Positions 37,845 through 48,722 of a stretch of 64,000 bases of DNA are shown piece after piece. Both the position numbers and the translations under genes were made by a program. Under the pieces are notes generated by a model that saw nothing but the letters and a program-made list of their open reading frames with translations, ran no database searches and was not told where the DNA came from. The stretch comes from Roseicella frigidaeris (GTDB lineage: Bacteria; Pseudomonadota; Alphaproteobacteria; Acetobacterales; Acetobacteraceae), in NCBI RefSeq assembly GCF_003258945.1, contig NZ_QLIX01000020.1, forward strand, positions 31,599 to 95,598. The letters run 5' to 3'. Position 1 is the first letter of the stretch; each line of letters opens with the position of its first letter.

Positions 37845-40715
37845 TCAGCCGACGACCTCGACGGAGAGGATGCGGGCGACCCAGTTGATGGTCTTGTTCG
37901 CCTCGCCCTGGACGGTGATGGCGAGGGCGCCGTTGCTGGTGTCGGCGACGATGGCCATCTTCCAGGCGCTGTTGGCCGCCGAGTCGCCGCCGTTGCTCGG
38001 CGCGACCGGCGTCGCGCTGCCGGGCGCCAGCACCACGGTCGCGCTGGCGCTGGCGCCGCGCCTGACGAGGATGTCGCGGCCCCAGCTCGCGCAGTCGCCG
38101 ACCGTGCCGGCGGTGCCGCCCACCTGCCGCGCCACCAGCAGCAGCTTGGCGGCGAAGGCGGCGTTGCCCGGCAGGCTCAGTAGGTTGCCGGCGCCCGGGG
38201 CAAGGCCGTCCAGGGTCAGCACCGTGGCGGCCGCATCCGTGGTCTGGCGGCGCAGCACGAACTCGCCGGCCTGCGCGTCGCCCGGGGTGCTGAAGCAGCC
38301 ATTGGCCCAGGCGCCGCGGCCGGGATGGCCGCGGGTATCCGCCTGCTGGCCGCCCGGCACCCAGGCATTGGCGCTGCCGGCCGTGTTGCCGCTGCCGCCC
38401 GCGACCGTCGCGGCGGCGGCGGAGGCGGTGTTGCCGCCGCCGCCGCCGATCGTCGCCAGGGCGCCGCTCGCCACCTGTGTCGCCTGGTCGCGGCTGCCCT
38501 GCCAGTCCGTGGCGTTGCTGCCGCGGGCATTGCCGCCGCCCGCCGTGGCATCGGCGGGCTGCCGCTGCGCCGGGCGCGCCCAGACGAAGGCCGTGGTGGC
38601 GAGCGCCGTGCTGCTGTTGGTCGCGGCCTGGGTGGGCGCGGTCGGCGTGCCGGTCAGCGCCGGGGAGGCCAGCGGCGCCGCGCCGGCGATGTCGGCGACC
38701 GCCAGCGCCACGGCACCGGTCCGGCCGGCCACCGAGGCGACCGGCGCGGCGCCTGCCGCCGCGGCCGCGAAGCCGCCGATATCGGCGCTGGTCAGCGTGA
38801 TCGCACCGGTCCGGCCGGCCACCGAGGCAACCGGCGCGGCGCCTGCCGCCGCGGCCGCGAAGCCGCCGATATCGACGGTGGTCAGCGTGACCGCACCGGT
38901 CCGGCCGGCCACCGAGGCAACCGGCGCGGCGCCTGCCGCCGCGGCCGCGAAGCCGCCGATATCGGCGGTGGTCAGGGTCACCGCGCCGGTCCGGCCGGCA
39001 ACGCTCGTGACCGCGCCCGCGCCGCCGCCGCTCGTCGCATAGCCCTGCGCCCGCACCCAGGCGGTGGTGGCGACGGCGGTCGAGGCATCGGCCGTGGGCG
39101 GCGTCACCGTGCGCAGCAGCCCGCTGCCCTTGCCAGCGAGGCCGAGGTCGATATTGGCATCGATCCCCTGCGCCTGCAGGGCGACCTGGCCGCCGGTGGC
39201 GCCGCCGGTCACCGTCAGGTGGTTGGCGCCGGAGACCGGCATCGCCACCTCCAGCGCATGCGCGCCCGGCGCGTCGCCGAAGGTCAGCGTGCCGGCGCTG
39301 GTCACGCGCAGCACCTCCGCCCCGCCCGCGGCCACCGCCAGGGCGCCCGCCGCCGGCTGGAAGAGGCCGGTATCGGCGCTGCCGAGCGCGAGGCCCGGCC
39401 GCGCCGCCCGCCCGGCCGGCGCGCCGGCGGCGCAGAGCGCATTGGTGCCGGCATTGACCAGGCCGCCGCCATTGCCGCGCTCGAGCAGCGGCGGGGCGCC
39501 GAGATAGAGCTGGTTCGCCGCGTTGCCGCCGCTATCGGCGAGGTAGATCGCCGTCGCGCCGTTGTTGCGGTAGTTGTAGCGCACGCAGCGCAGCGAGAAG
39601 ATGTCGAGCCGGTTGCCGCTGCCGTTCACCCGGACGGCGTTGTCCTCCACCGCGTCGATGCGCAGGTTGCCGACATGCAGCCGCGTGTTCGAGGCATTGA
39701 CGTAGAGCCCGATGCCGCCGGCCAGGGGCGGGCCGCCGGCGTTGAAGATCTCGCCCTGGTGGGTGAGGCTGGCGATCTGCCCGTCGGTGCCGCCGGCCTC
39801 GATCCAGACGCCGTACTGGCAGAAATCCACATAGGCCTGGCCGATGTAGAATTTCGTCGTCATGCCCGCGGTCGAGGAGGCGAAGCGGAACATGCTGCGG
39901 TAGCCGAGCGCGAAGGCCTGGTCGATGAAGACGCCGTCGCAGCGGCGGAAGACCATGGCGTCACCATTCGCCTGCTGCCAGCGCACCACGTCGTCGTCGC
40001 TGGTCCAGAAGGTCCAGAAATGCAGGCTGTGGATGCGCGGGATGTCGTAGCACTGGTCGATCTCGACGCCGGTCGTGAAGACCTGGCCGCGCAGCCGGCG
40101 GATATCGACCCGGCCGGAATTCCGCGCATAGATCCCGCGGTTGACGGCGCAGAGGAAGACATTGTCGAAATCGACGCCGCCGTAGCAATCCTCGACGCGG
40201 AAGACGTAGTCGTAGCCGGTCGGCGCCCAGCTCGCATCCTGCGCGGCGTTGTGCTGCTGCACCACGGCGAGGTCGCGCACCGCCGAGCCGCGCGCCATGT
40301 CGCCGGTGAAGGTGAAGGGCGTGAAGCCGGTGCTGTCGATCCGCAGCCAGGTGCCCTGGCCGGGGCCGGGCCCCTCGGTGAAGCCGGCGCCCTGCAGGCG
40401 GATGGTGGCCCCGTAGATGCTGATGGCCGAGGCGATGCGGTAGACATGCGGGCCGAAGCTCAGCGTGCCGCCGCCCTTGGTCTTGAGGTCGTTGATCGCG
40501 GCCTGGATGGCGGGCGCGTCGTCGGTGACGCCGTCGCCGACGGCGCCGTAGTCGCGCACATGCGCGCCGCGATCGGCGAGCACGGCGCCGCGCAGCTGCG
40601 CCAGGGTGGCGCGGCGCGTCTCGAGGAAGCTGCCGCTGGACTGCACCAGCGGCGCGAGATCCGTATCCGCGGGGGCGTTGGCGGCGGGAAGCTCGCTGAT
40701 CCTGACGTCGGGCAT
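37845..40715 (-). CDS. Tail-spike protein with pectate-lyase beta-helix, 30-residue repeats and C-terminal fibre domain
   Basis: A 956-aa protein with phage tail-spike architecture. An N-terminal attachment segment (PDVRISELPAANAPADTDL) is followed near residue 50 by HVRDYGAVGDGVTDDAPAIQAAI, the start of a pectate-lyase-superfamily right-handed beta-helix that runs to about 440. After a linker with a TTAWV motif come three full and one partial 30-residue repeats (SVAGRTGAVTLTTADIGGF), residues about 571-675. A TALATTAFVW motif and a Gly/Ala/Asn-rich head-like region with GGSGNTAGSANAW follow, then a fibre C-terminal domain ending in ITVQGEANKTINWVARILSVE. The beta-helix would bind or cut a surface polysaccharide. 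No phage structural genes flank it. Confidence 0.85.
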   Translation of the reverse strand: MPDVRISELPAANAPADTDLAPLVQSSGSFLETRRATLAQLRGAVLADRGAHVRDYGAVGDGVTDDAPAIQAAINDLKTKGGGTLSFGPHVYRIASAISIYGATIRLQGAGFTEGPGPGQGTWLRIDSTGFTPFTFTGDMARGSAVRDLAVVQQHNAAQDASWAPTGYDYVFRVEDCYGGVDFDNVFLCAVNRGIYARNSGRVDIRRLRGQVFTTGVEIDQCYDIPRIHSLHFWTFWTSDDDVVRWQQANGDAMVFRRCDGVFIDQAFALGYRSMFRFASSTAGMTTKFYIGQAYVDFCQYGVWIEAGGTDGQIASLTHQGEIFNAGGPPLAGGIGLYVNASNTRLHVGNLRIDAVEDNAVRVNGSGNRLDIFSLRCVRYNYRNNGATAIYLADSGGNAANQLYLGAPPLLERGNGGGLVNAGTNALCAAGAPAGRAARPGLALGSADTGLFQPAAGALAVAAGGAEVLRVTSAGTLTFGDAPGAHALEVAMPVSGANHLTVTGGATGGQVALQAQGIDANIDLGLAGKGSGLLRTVTPPTADASTAVATTAWVRAQGYATSGGGAGAVTSVAGRTGAVTLTTADIGGFAAAAAGAAPVASVAGRTGAVTLTTVDIGGFAAAAAGAAPVASVAGRTGAITLTSADIGGFAAAAAGAAPVASVAGRTGAVALAVADIAGAAPLASPALTGTPTAPTQAATNSSTALATTAFVWARPAQRQPADATAGGGNARGSNATDWQGSRDQATQVASGALATIGGGGGNTASAAAATVAGGSGNTAGSANAWVPGGQQADTRGHPGRGAWANGCFSTPGDAQAGEFVLRRQTTDAAATVLTLDGLAPGAGNLLSLPGNAAFAAKLLLVARQVGGTAGTVGDCASWGRDILVRRGASASATVVLAPGSATPVAPSNGGDSAANSAWKMAIVADTSNGALAITVQGEANKTINWVARILSVEVVG
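38694..39005 (-). repeat. 90-base in-frame tandem repeats within the tail-spike gene
   Basis: Three full 90-base units (39005-38916, 38915-38826, 38825-38736) and a partial fourth encode SVAGRTGAVTLTTADIGGF plus an AAAAAGAAPVA linker. The near identity at DNA level points to recent unit duplication or ongoing exchange. Confidence 0.85.
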
Positions 40716-40861
40716 CGGTCTCCGGTCCGGATGGGCGCGCGTGGAGGGCCGGAGGACCGGCGCGACGCGGGCGGGCGGGGGGAATGCCGGTTCGCCGGCC
40801 CCGGGGGGGGCAGGGGCGGCGGCGCGGCGGCTTGGGCGGGCGTTCGGCCTCGGCGCGGCGC

Positions 40862-41515
40862 TCAGCGCCGCAGGCGGTTGCCCGATTCGGTCAGCAGGCC
40901 ATCCGCGGCCTCGTCGAGCAGCAGCCCGGTATCGGGCGCGACGCTGAAGCTGCCGGAGAGCGCGGCGATCGCCGGATCAGCGGCGTCCTCGACGCGGATC
41001 CGGTAGCCGCTGCCGGTGGGCGGCGCGGCAAGGCTCGCCACCGCCTGGCCGTTCTGCACGGTCACGAGCTGCGCCGGCGGGATCAGCGTGCCGTCGGCCT
41101 GGCGCACGCTGAAGACCACCTGGCCGATCGGGCCGGCGACGCGGGCCGAGACCGGGATGCTGCCGCCGACCAGGATGCCGGCCGCGATCGGCGCGAGCAG
41201 GATGGTCCGCACCACCGCCGAGGCGGCCTGGCCGAAGCGGAAGCCCTGGGCGGAGGCGCGCAGCAGGCTCACCGGGCCGACCGTGCCGTCCAGCGTGACG
41301 CCCGGGCCCAGCGTGTCGTTGCTGCGCAGCGGCACGATCGCCATGGCGTCCGAGGTCTGCAGCACCATCAGGTCGCCCGGCTGCAGGCTGTCCGCGACCG
41401 GTGCGAAATAGCCATCGGCGCTGACCATCGCCCGGCTGTCCGAGGTGCGGTAGTGCCAGAGGTTGAAGGCGCTGGTCTGGATCAGCGCGTTGAAGCTGGC
41501 CGGGCTGAAGGGCAC
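40862..41515 (-). CDS. Phage-type structural protein upstream of the tail spike
   Basis: A 217-aa protein starting at a GTG (41515) with GGAGAG upstream; the ORF could extend further but this start gives the typical N-terminus SPASFNALIQTSAFNLWHYRTSD. AMVSADGYFAPVADSLQPGDLMVLQTSD is a phrase seen in phage decoration and tail proteins. The end, PDTGLLLDEAADGLLTESGNRLRR, matches the repeated LLTE/LLLE tails of phage structural proteins. The middle holds an Ig-like or beta-sandwich stretch. It is the first gene of the module, 146 bases before the tail spike. Confidence 0.7.
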   Translation of the reverse strand: MPFSPASFNALIQTSAFNLWHYRTSDSRAMVSADGYFAPVADSLQPGDLMVLQTSDAMAIVPLRSNDTLGPGVTLDGTVGPVSLLRASAQGFRFGQAASAVVRTILLAPIAAGILVGGSIPVSARVAGPIGQVVFSVRQADGTLIPPAQLVTVQNGQAVASLAAPPTGSGYRIRVEDAADPAIAALSGSFSVAPDTGLLLDEAADGLLTESGNRLRR

Positions 41516-41652
41516 GGGGTTCTCTCCGTCTCGGCAACGGCCGGTCGCGACGGCGCCCCGTGGGGCGCGGATGCGCTCCTCGGGGGTGCCGCCGGCGGCG
41601 GGCGCGGATGGTGCGGGGACGCGTCGGGCGCAGTTCGGCCGTCGGCCCGTCC

Positions 41653-41682
41653 GGGATATCCGGGAACGATCCGCAGTGTCAA
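41653..41682 (-). promoter_or_regulatory. Probable sigma-70 promoter of the tail module
   Basis: On the minus strand a perfect TTGACA (41682-41677) is followed 18 bases later by TATCCC (41658-41653), in a locally A/T-rich patch (GGAGATTTTTCC just upstream). It lies about 140 bases before the GTG of the first tail gene. Confidence 0.45.
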
Positions 41683-41765
41683 GGAAAAATCTCCTAATAC
41701 TGCGCCTGTCTGCCTGGCCGCCATCCGCTGCGGCCACCGGGCGTCACGGCGCCGGCAGGCGCTAC

Positions 41766-42131
41766 CTACCATTCGATCCGCGGCGGCTCCGTCCCCGTGG
41801 ACGAGGCCTCCCGCAATGCGCCCCGTACCGGGCCCAGGGCCCGGTTCACGGGGGCCATCTCGGCGAGGCGCGTCTCCATCGCGGCTTCGCGCTCCTGCGC
41901 GGCCGCCTTGCCCCGCTCGAAGGCGTCGTAGGCTTCCTCCGTCCTGGGGGCTCTTGGCCCCAGGCTGCGATGCACCTTGCCGACGCGGCGATAGAGATAG
42001 TCCTTGCCCGACACCTCCTGCCAGACCATGCGGCGGGCGAGGTCGCCACGGGTGACGAGGTATGCTTCGTAGAGCTGCGGCGCATCGATGCGCTGGCGGC
42101 GCTGTTCGTTGGATAACTCTCTGAAAAGCAT
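41766..42131 (-). pseudogene. Truncated GSU2403-type nucleotidyltransferase-fold gene
   Basis: A 121-aa frame whose first 90 residues resemble the N-terminal helical part of GSU2403 family nucleotidyltransferase-fold proteins: MLFRELSNEQRRQRIDAPQLYEAY, VSGKDYLYRRVGKVHRSLGPRAPRTEEAY, FERGKAAAQEREAAMETRL and MAPVNRALG. Full-length relatives continue for about 200 further residues that carry the nucleotidyltransferase domain, but here the sequence departs after NRALG into PVRGALREASSTGTEPPRIEW and stops. This is probably a broken remnant next to the tail module. It is less GC-rich than its neighbours and the start region is A/T-rich. A short functional protein remains possible. Confidence 0.55.
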
Positions 42132-42414
42132 ATTTTTACCCCATTTGGGGCCGATCGCCTGCCCGATGAGGGTAAATCATTTTCGCACAACCGCTTAGCG
42201 GCAAAGAATGGCTATCCCGGCATGATATCGCATCCGCCCCTCCCGGGGCGCGATGCCGTGCCGGCAGGCTGGGCGGCGCTCTCGGCGCAAGATCGAGCAA
42301 GGCCCGGCTCCGCCAGGCCGTGGGGAAGAAGGCCCTGTGCCGCCGATTGCCGGTCGGAAGCGCGGGCGATCCGCGCTAGCCTCCCCCTCCCTTCCGATCC
42401 GAACGGGATGGCTG
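42132..42414. other. Intergenic, A/T-rich divergent control region
   Basis: These 283 bases lie between the truncated nucleotidyltransferase gene and the polyamine-type importer. The part near 42132-42200 is A/T-rich, with TTTTTACCCC, GGTAAATCATTTTCGCAC and a CCGCTTAGCGG palindrome near 42191, and probably holds promoters. I see no gene in it. Confidence 0.4.
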
Positions 42415-43512
42415 ATGCGCCGAACCTGCCTGCTCGCCTGCCTGCTGCTGCCCGCCCTGCTGCTCGCCCGCCTCGCGGCGGCGGAGACGGTGCTGAACGT
42501 CTATAATTGGTCCGACTACATCGACCCGGCGGTGATCGCCCGCTTCGAGCAGCAGACCGGCATCCGGGTGCGCTACGATGTCTACGACAGCCTGGAGACG
42601 CTCGAGGGCAAGCTCTCCGCCGGCCGCTCCGGCTACGACATCATCGTGCCGACCAGCGAGCCGAGCTTCGCCCGCCTGGTGCGCGCCAAGGCGCTCCTGC
42701 CGCTCGACCGGAGCCGCATCCCGCACTGGCGCAACCTCGATCCCGGGCTGATGCAGCGCGTCGCCGCGGTCGATCCCGGCAACCGCTTCGGTGCCATCTA
42801 TCTCTGGGGCACGGTCGGCCTCGGGGTGCGGCTGGACCGGGTGCGGGCGCTCTGGCCGGAGGCACCGCTGCAGGCGCCCGACCTGCTGCTGCGGCCGGAG
42901 AACGCCGCCCGGCTCGCCGGCTGCGGCCTGGCGGTGATGGACAGCGCGACCGACGTGCTGCCGACGGTCCTCGCCTGGCTGGGCAAGGATCCGAACTCGG
43001 CCGAGCCGGCCGATCTCCGCGCCGCCGAGCAGGCGCTGCTCGCCATCCGGCCGCATCTGCGCGCCATCCCCGGCTCCGGCGCCCTGCTCGACATGCTGGC
43101 GAGCGGCGAGATCTGCGTCGCCCTGACCTATAGCGGCGACGTCATCCAGGCCGCCGCGCGGGCGAAGGCGGCCGGCCGCGGGGTGGAGCTCGGCTACCTG
43201 GTGCCGCCGGGCGGCGCGCATCTCTGGTTCGACATGCTCGCCGTGCCGGCCGATGCGCCGCATCCCGAGGCCGCCTTCGCCTTCATCGACTTCCTGCTGC
43301 AGCCGGAGAGCATGGCCGCCATCACCGACAAGGTGCGCTACCCGAATGCCGTCCCGGCCAGCCGGCCGCTGCTGGCCGAGGCGGTGCGCGAGGATCCGAC
43401 CATCTACCCGCCGGAGGCGGCGCTGGCCCATGCCTTCGTCGCCGGCACGCCGGGCCAGGGCGCGGAGCGGCTGCGCAGCCGGCTCTGGACCCGCTTCCGC
43501 GCGGGTCGTTGA
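42415..43512 (+). CDS. Spermidine/putrescine-type ABC transporter substrate-binding protein
   Basis: A 365-aa periplasmic protein of the PotD/PotF class. It has a Sec signal (RRTCLLACLLLPALLLARLAAAE). The mature start is VLNVYNWSDYIDPAVIARFEQQTG, the hallmark of polyamine-binding proteins, followed by YDVYDSLETLEGKL, GYDIIVPTSEPSF and ALTYSGDVIQA. The tail contains the DFLLQPESMAAIT region. It should deliver putrescine, spermidine or a related cation to the ATPase and permeases encoded downstream. Polyamine specificity is by family; exact substrate is not determined. Confidence 0.9.
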   Translation: MRRTCLLACLLLPALLLARLAAAETVLNVYNWSDYIDPAVIARFEQQTGIRVRYDVYDSLETLEGKLSAGRSGYDIIVPTSEPSFARLVRAKALLPLDRSRIPHWRNLDPGLMQRVAAVDPGNRFGAIYLWGTVGLGVRLDRVRALWPEAPLQAPDLLLRPENAARLAGCGLAVMDSATDVLPTVLAWLGKDPNSAEPADLRAAEQALLAIRPHLRAIPGSGALLDMLASGEICVALTYSGDVIQAAARAKAAGRGVELGYLVPPGGAHLWFDMLAVPADAPHPEAAFAFIDFLLQPESMAAITDKVRYPNAVPASRPLLAEAVREDPTIYPPEAALAHAFVAGTPGQGAERLRSRLWTRFRAGR

Positions 43513-43516
43513 GGCC

Positions 43517-44574
<1,058 letters not shown>

Positions 44575-44578
<4 letters not shown>

Positions 44579-45447
44579 GACGCTGGCTGCTGCTGCCGCC
44601 CTTCCTCTGGTTGCTGCTGCTGGTGGCGGCGCCGGTGGCGATCCTGGCCGTCATCGCGGTCTCCGAGGGCTCGGCCGGCGTGCCGCCCTTCCGCCCGCCC
44701 CTCTCCCTCGCGGAGGGCTGGCAGGGAACGCTGGAGCCGCTGCGCCTGCTGCTGGCCGATGTCTTTTACCTTGACGCCTTCCTGCGCTCGCTGCTGGTCG
44801 CCTTCGCCACCGCCGCCCTCTGCCTGGCGCTGGCCTATCCGATGGCGCTCGGCATCGCCGCCAGCCCGGCGCGCTGGCAGATGCCGCTTGCCGCCCTGGT
44901 CCTGCTGCCCTTCTGGACCGGCTTCCTGCCGCGGCTCGGCGCCTGGATCGGGCTGCTGCGCGACGGCGGCTGGGTGAACCGCCTGCTGCAGGGGGCGGGC
45001 CTGACCGCGGGGCCGCTGCCGCTGCTCTACACCGATGCGGCGATGCTGGTCGGGATGGTGCATGCCTACCTGCCCTTCGCGGTGCTGCCGCTGGCCACAG
45101 TGCTGCTGCGGCGCGACCGGGCGGTGGAGGAGGCGGCCGCCGATCTCGGCGCCACGCCCTGGGTGGTGTTCCGCAGCGTCACCCTGCCGCTCTCCCTGCC
45201 CGGGGCGCTGGCCGCCTTCCTGCTGGTCTTCATCCCGGCCGCCGGGGAGTTCGTGATCCCCGAGCTGCTCGGCCCGCCGGAGGCGATGCTGGTCGGCCGG
45301 GCGCTCTGGGTGGAGTTCTTCCAGAACCGCGACTGGCCCCTGGCCGCGGCGCTGGCCCTCGCCCTGCTGCTGGTGCTCATCCTGCCGATCTGCCTCTTCC
45401 AGCGCCTGGAGGATGCCGGGGAGGCCCGCGGGAGCGGGCCCTCGTGA
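44575..45447 (+). CDS. Spermidine/putrescine-type ABC permease, PotB/PotH type
   Basis: A 290-aa permease. Six hydrophobic segments are visible, with a large periplasmic loop after the first (EGSAGVPPFRPPLSLAEGWQGT). The EAA-like loop VEEAAADLGATPWVVFRSVTLPLSLPG near residue 185 contacts the ATPase. LLPFWTGFLPRLGAWIGLLRDGGWVNRLLQ is typical of PotB/PotH. It overlaps the ATPase stop by 4 bases and the second permease start by 4 bases, so the operon is tightly coupled. Confidence 0.9.
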
Positions 45448-46253
45448 GGCGCCTCGGCCTTGCCCTCGGCCTCGCCTTCCTCTGGCTGCCGATCCTGCTG
45501 CTGGTCGGCTACGCCTTCAGCGCCGACCGCATCCCCTTCCAATGGGGCGGGCTCTCGCTGCGCTGGTTCCGCGCCCTGGCGGCGAACGGGCGGATGCTGG
45601 AGGCCGCCTGGCTGTCGCTGCGCATCGCCGCCGGCGCCGCGACGCTCGCCGTGCTGCTCGGCGGCCTGGCGGGCTGGGCGCTGGCGCGCTTCGGCCGGTT
45701 CCGCTTCCGGGCCCTGTTCGGGGTGCTGGCCGGGGCGCCGCTGGTGCTGCCGGAGGTGGTGACCGGCCTCTCGCTGCTGCTGCTCTTCGTGGTGCTGCAG
45801 GGCGCGGCCGAGGCGGCCTTCGGCTGGGCGCCGGGGCGCGGCGCGGCGACGGTGCTGCTGGCGCATGCGACGCTCGGCCTCGCCTATGTGGCGGTGGTTG
45901 TGCAGGCGCGGCTGGCCGGGCTGGACCCGGCGCTGGAGGAGGCGGCGGCCGATCTCGGCGCCGGCCCCTTCACGGTCTTCCGCACCGTCACCCTGCCGCT
46001 GATCGCCCCGGCGCTGGCCGCCGGCTGGCTGCTCGCCTTCACCCTCTCGCTCGACGACGTGGTGGTGGCGAGCTTCGTCTCCGGCCCGGCGGGGACGACC
46101 CTGCCGATGCTGGTCTTCTCCCAGCTCCGCATGGGGCTGACGCCGGAGATCAACGCGCTGGCGGCCATGGTGCTCGGCCTCGCCGCGCTGCTGGTCGGCG
46201 CAGCGGCACTCATTCTCGGGCGGAATGGCCGGGTCGGCGACAGCGCGGGTTGA
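45444..46253 (+). CDS. Spermidine/putrescine-type ABC permease, PotC/PotI type
   Basis: A 269-aa permease with a GTG start overlapping the preceding stop (GTGA). It has LRWFRALAANGRMLEAAWLSLRIA, YVAVVVQARLAG, the EAA loop LEEAAADLGAGPFTVFRTVTLPLIAPA near 170-196 and a LLAFTLSLDDVVVASFVSGP end, all PotC/PotI hallmarks. It is the last gene of the importer operon. The aspartate aminotransferase gene follows after 55 bases. Confidence 0.9.
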   Translation: MRRLGLALGLAFLWLPILLLVGYAFSADRIPFQWGGLSLRWFRALAANGRMLEAAWLSLRIAAGAATLAVLLGGLAGWALARFGRFRFRALFGVLAGAPLVLPEVVTGLSLLLLFVVLQGAAEAAFGWAPGRGAATVLLAHATLGLAYVAVVVQARLAGLDPALEEAAADLGAGPFTVFRTVTLPLIAPALAAGWLLAFTLSLDDVVVASFVSGPAGTTLPMLVFSQLRMGLTPEINALAAMVLGLAALLVGAAALILGRNGRVGDSAG

Positions 46254-46275
46254 AGCATCGGGGGCGCGCAGCTAG

Positions 46276-47511
<1,236 letters not shown>

Positions 47512-47515
47512 GCCC

Positions 47516-48718
47516 ATGCCCGAGCTCGCCCAGCGCCTCGCCAAGGTCCAGGTCTCGGCCTCCGCCGCCATGACGGCGAAGGCGCGGGAGATGCGGGCGC
47601 GCGGCGTCCCGGTCATCAGCCTCGCCAATGGCGAGCCGGATTTCGCCACCCCCCGGCACGCCATCGAGGCCGCCTATCAGGCGGCGCTGGCGGGCGACAC
47701 CAAATACCCGCCGCAGGGCGGCACGCCGGCGCTGAAGGCAGCCATCGCGCGCAAGTTCAAGCGCGACAACAGCCTCGACTACGGGCCGGACGAGATCATC
47801 GTCGGCAACGGCGGCAAGCAGGTGATCTTCAACGCCTTCATGGCGACGATCGATCCGGGCGACGAGGTGGTGATCCCCTCGCCCTTCTGGGTCTCCTATG
47901 CCGACATGGCGAAGGTGCCGGGCGGCGTGCCGGTCACCGTCTCCTGCCCGCAGAACAACCGCTTCCTGCCGCGGCCGGAGGATATCGAGGCGGCGATCAC
48001 CCCGCGCACCAAATGGGTGATGCTGAACTTCCCCGGCAACCCGACCGGCGCCGTGGCCCCGCGCGAATTGCTCGGCGCGATCGGCGAGGTGCTGCTGCGC
48101 CATCCGGATCTCTGGGTGCTGTCGGACGACATGTACGAGCACCTGCTCTATGACGGGCACCGCTTCTCGACCATCGCCGAGGTGACGCCGGGGCTGAAGG
48201 ACCGTACGCTGACGGTCAACGGCTGCTCCAAGACCTATGCCATGACCGGCTGGCGCATCGGCTTCGGCGGCGGGCCGGCGAAGCTGATCAAGGGCATGTT
48301 CAACATGCAGGGCCAGGCGACGGCGGGCGTCTCCACCGTCGGCCAGGCGGCGGCGGCGGCGGCGCTCGACGGGCCGCAGGCGCTGGTGGAGGAGCACCGC
48401 CGCGTCTACGAGCAGCGGCGCGACCTGGCCGTCGAGATGCTGAACGCCGCCCGCGGCGTCACCTGCCACAAGCCCGAGGGCGCCTTCTACGTCTTCCCCA
48501 ACATCGCGGGCTGCCTCGGCCGGGTGACCAAGGGCGGGCGGCGGATCGAGACGGATACGGATTTCGTCGCGGCGCTGCTCGAGGAGAAGCATGTGGCGGC
48601 GGTGCAGGGCGCGGCCTACGGCATGTCGCCGCATATGCGCATCTCCTACGCGACGGATACGGCGAGCCTGACCGAGGCCTGCACCCGCATCCAGGAATTC
48701 TGCGCGGAATTGTCCTGA
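47516..48718 (+). CDS. Class I aminotransferase, paralogue of AatA
   Basis: A 400-aa aminotransferase starting 4 bases after the aatA stop and close to it throughout: [70 protein letters not shown] with the PLP Lys, and MRISYATDTASL with the substrate Arg. Its N-terminus is shorter (MPELAQRLAKVQVSAS). The pair arose by tandem duplication and the second copy may have a different amino-donor range, such as aromatic or prephenate. Active-site residues look intact in both. Confidence 0.92.
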   Translation: MPELAQRLAKVQVSASAAMTAKAREMRARGVPVISLANGEPDFATPRHAIEAAYQAALAGDTKYPPQGGTPALKAAIARKFKRDNSLDYGPDEIIVGNGGKQVIFNAFMATIDPGDEVVIPSPFWVSYADMAKVPGGVPVTVSCPQNNRFLPRPEDIEAAITPRTKWVMLNFPGNPTGAVAPRELLGAIGEVLLRHPDLWVLSDDMYEHLLYDGHRFSTIAEVTPGLKDRTLTVNGCSKTYAMTGWRIGFGGGPAKLIKGMFNMQGQATAGVSTVGQAAAAAALDGPQALVEEHRRVYEQRRDLAVEMLNAARGVTCHKPEGAFYVFPNIAGCLGRVTKGGRRIETDTDFVAALLEEKHVAAVQGAAYGMSPHMRISYATDTASLTEACTRIQEFCAELS

Positions 48719-48722
48719 GCCG

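Noticed and set aside
38694..39005. Regular repeats that could suggest a CRISPR array
   Set aside because: The repeats are 90 bases, contiguous without spacers and in frame with a protein repeat inside a tail-spike gene.
37061..41515. Complete prophage
   Set aside because: Only four tail-type genes are present; head, packaging, lysis, lysogeny and attachment-site sequences were not found in the window.
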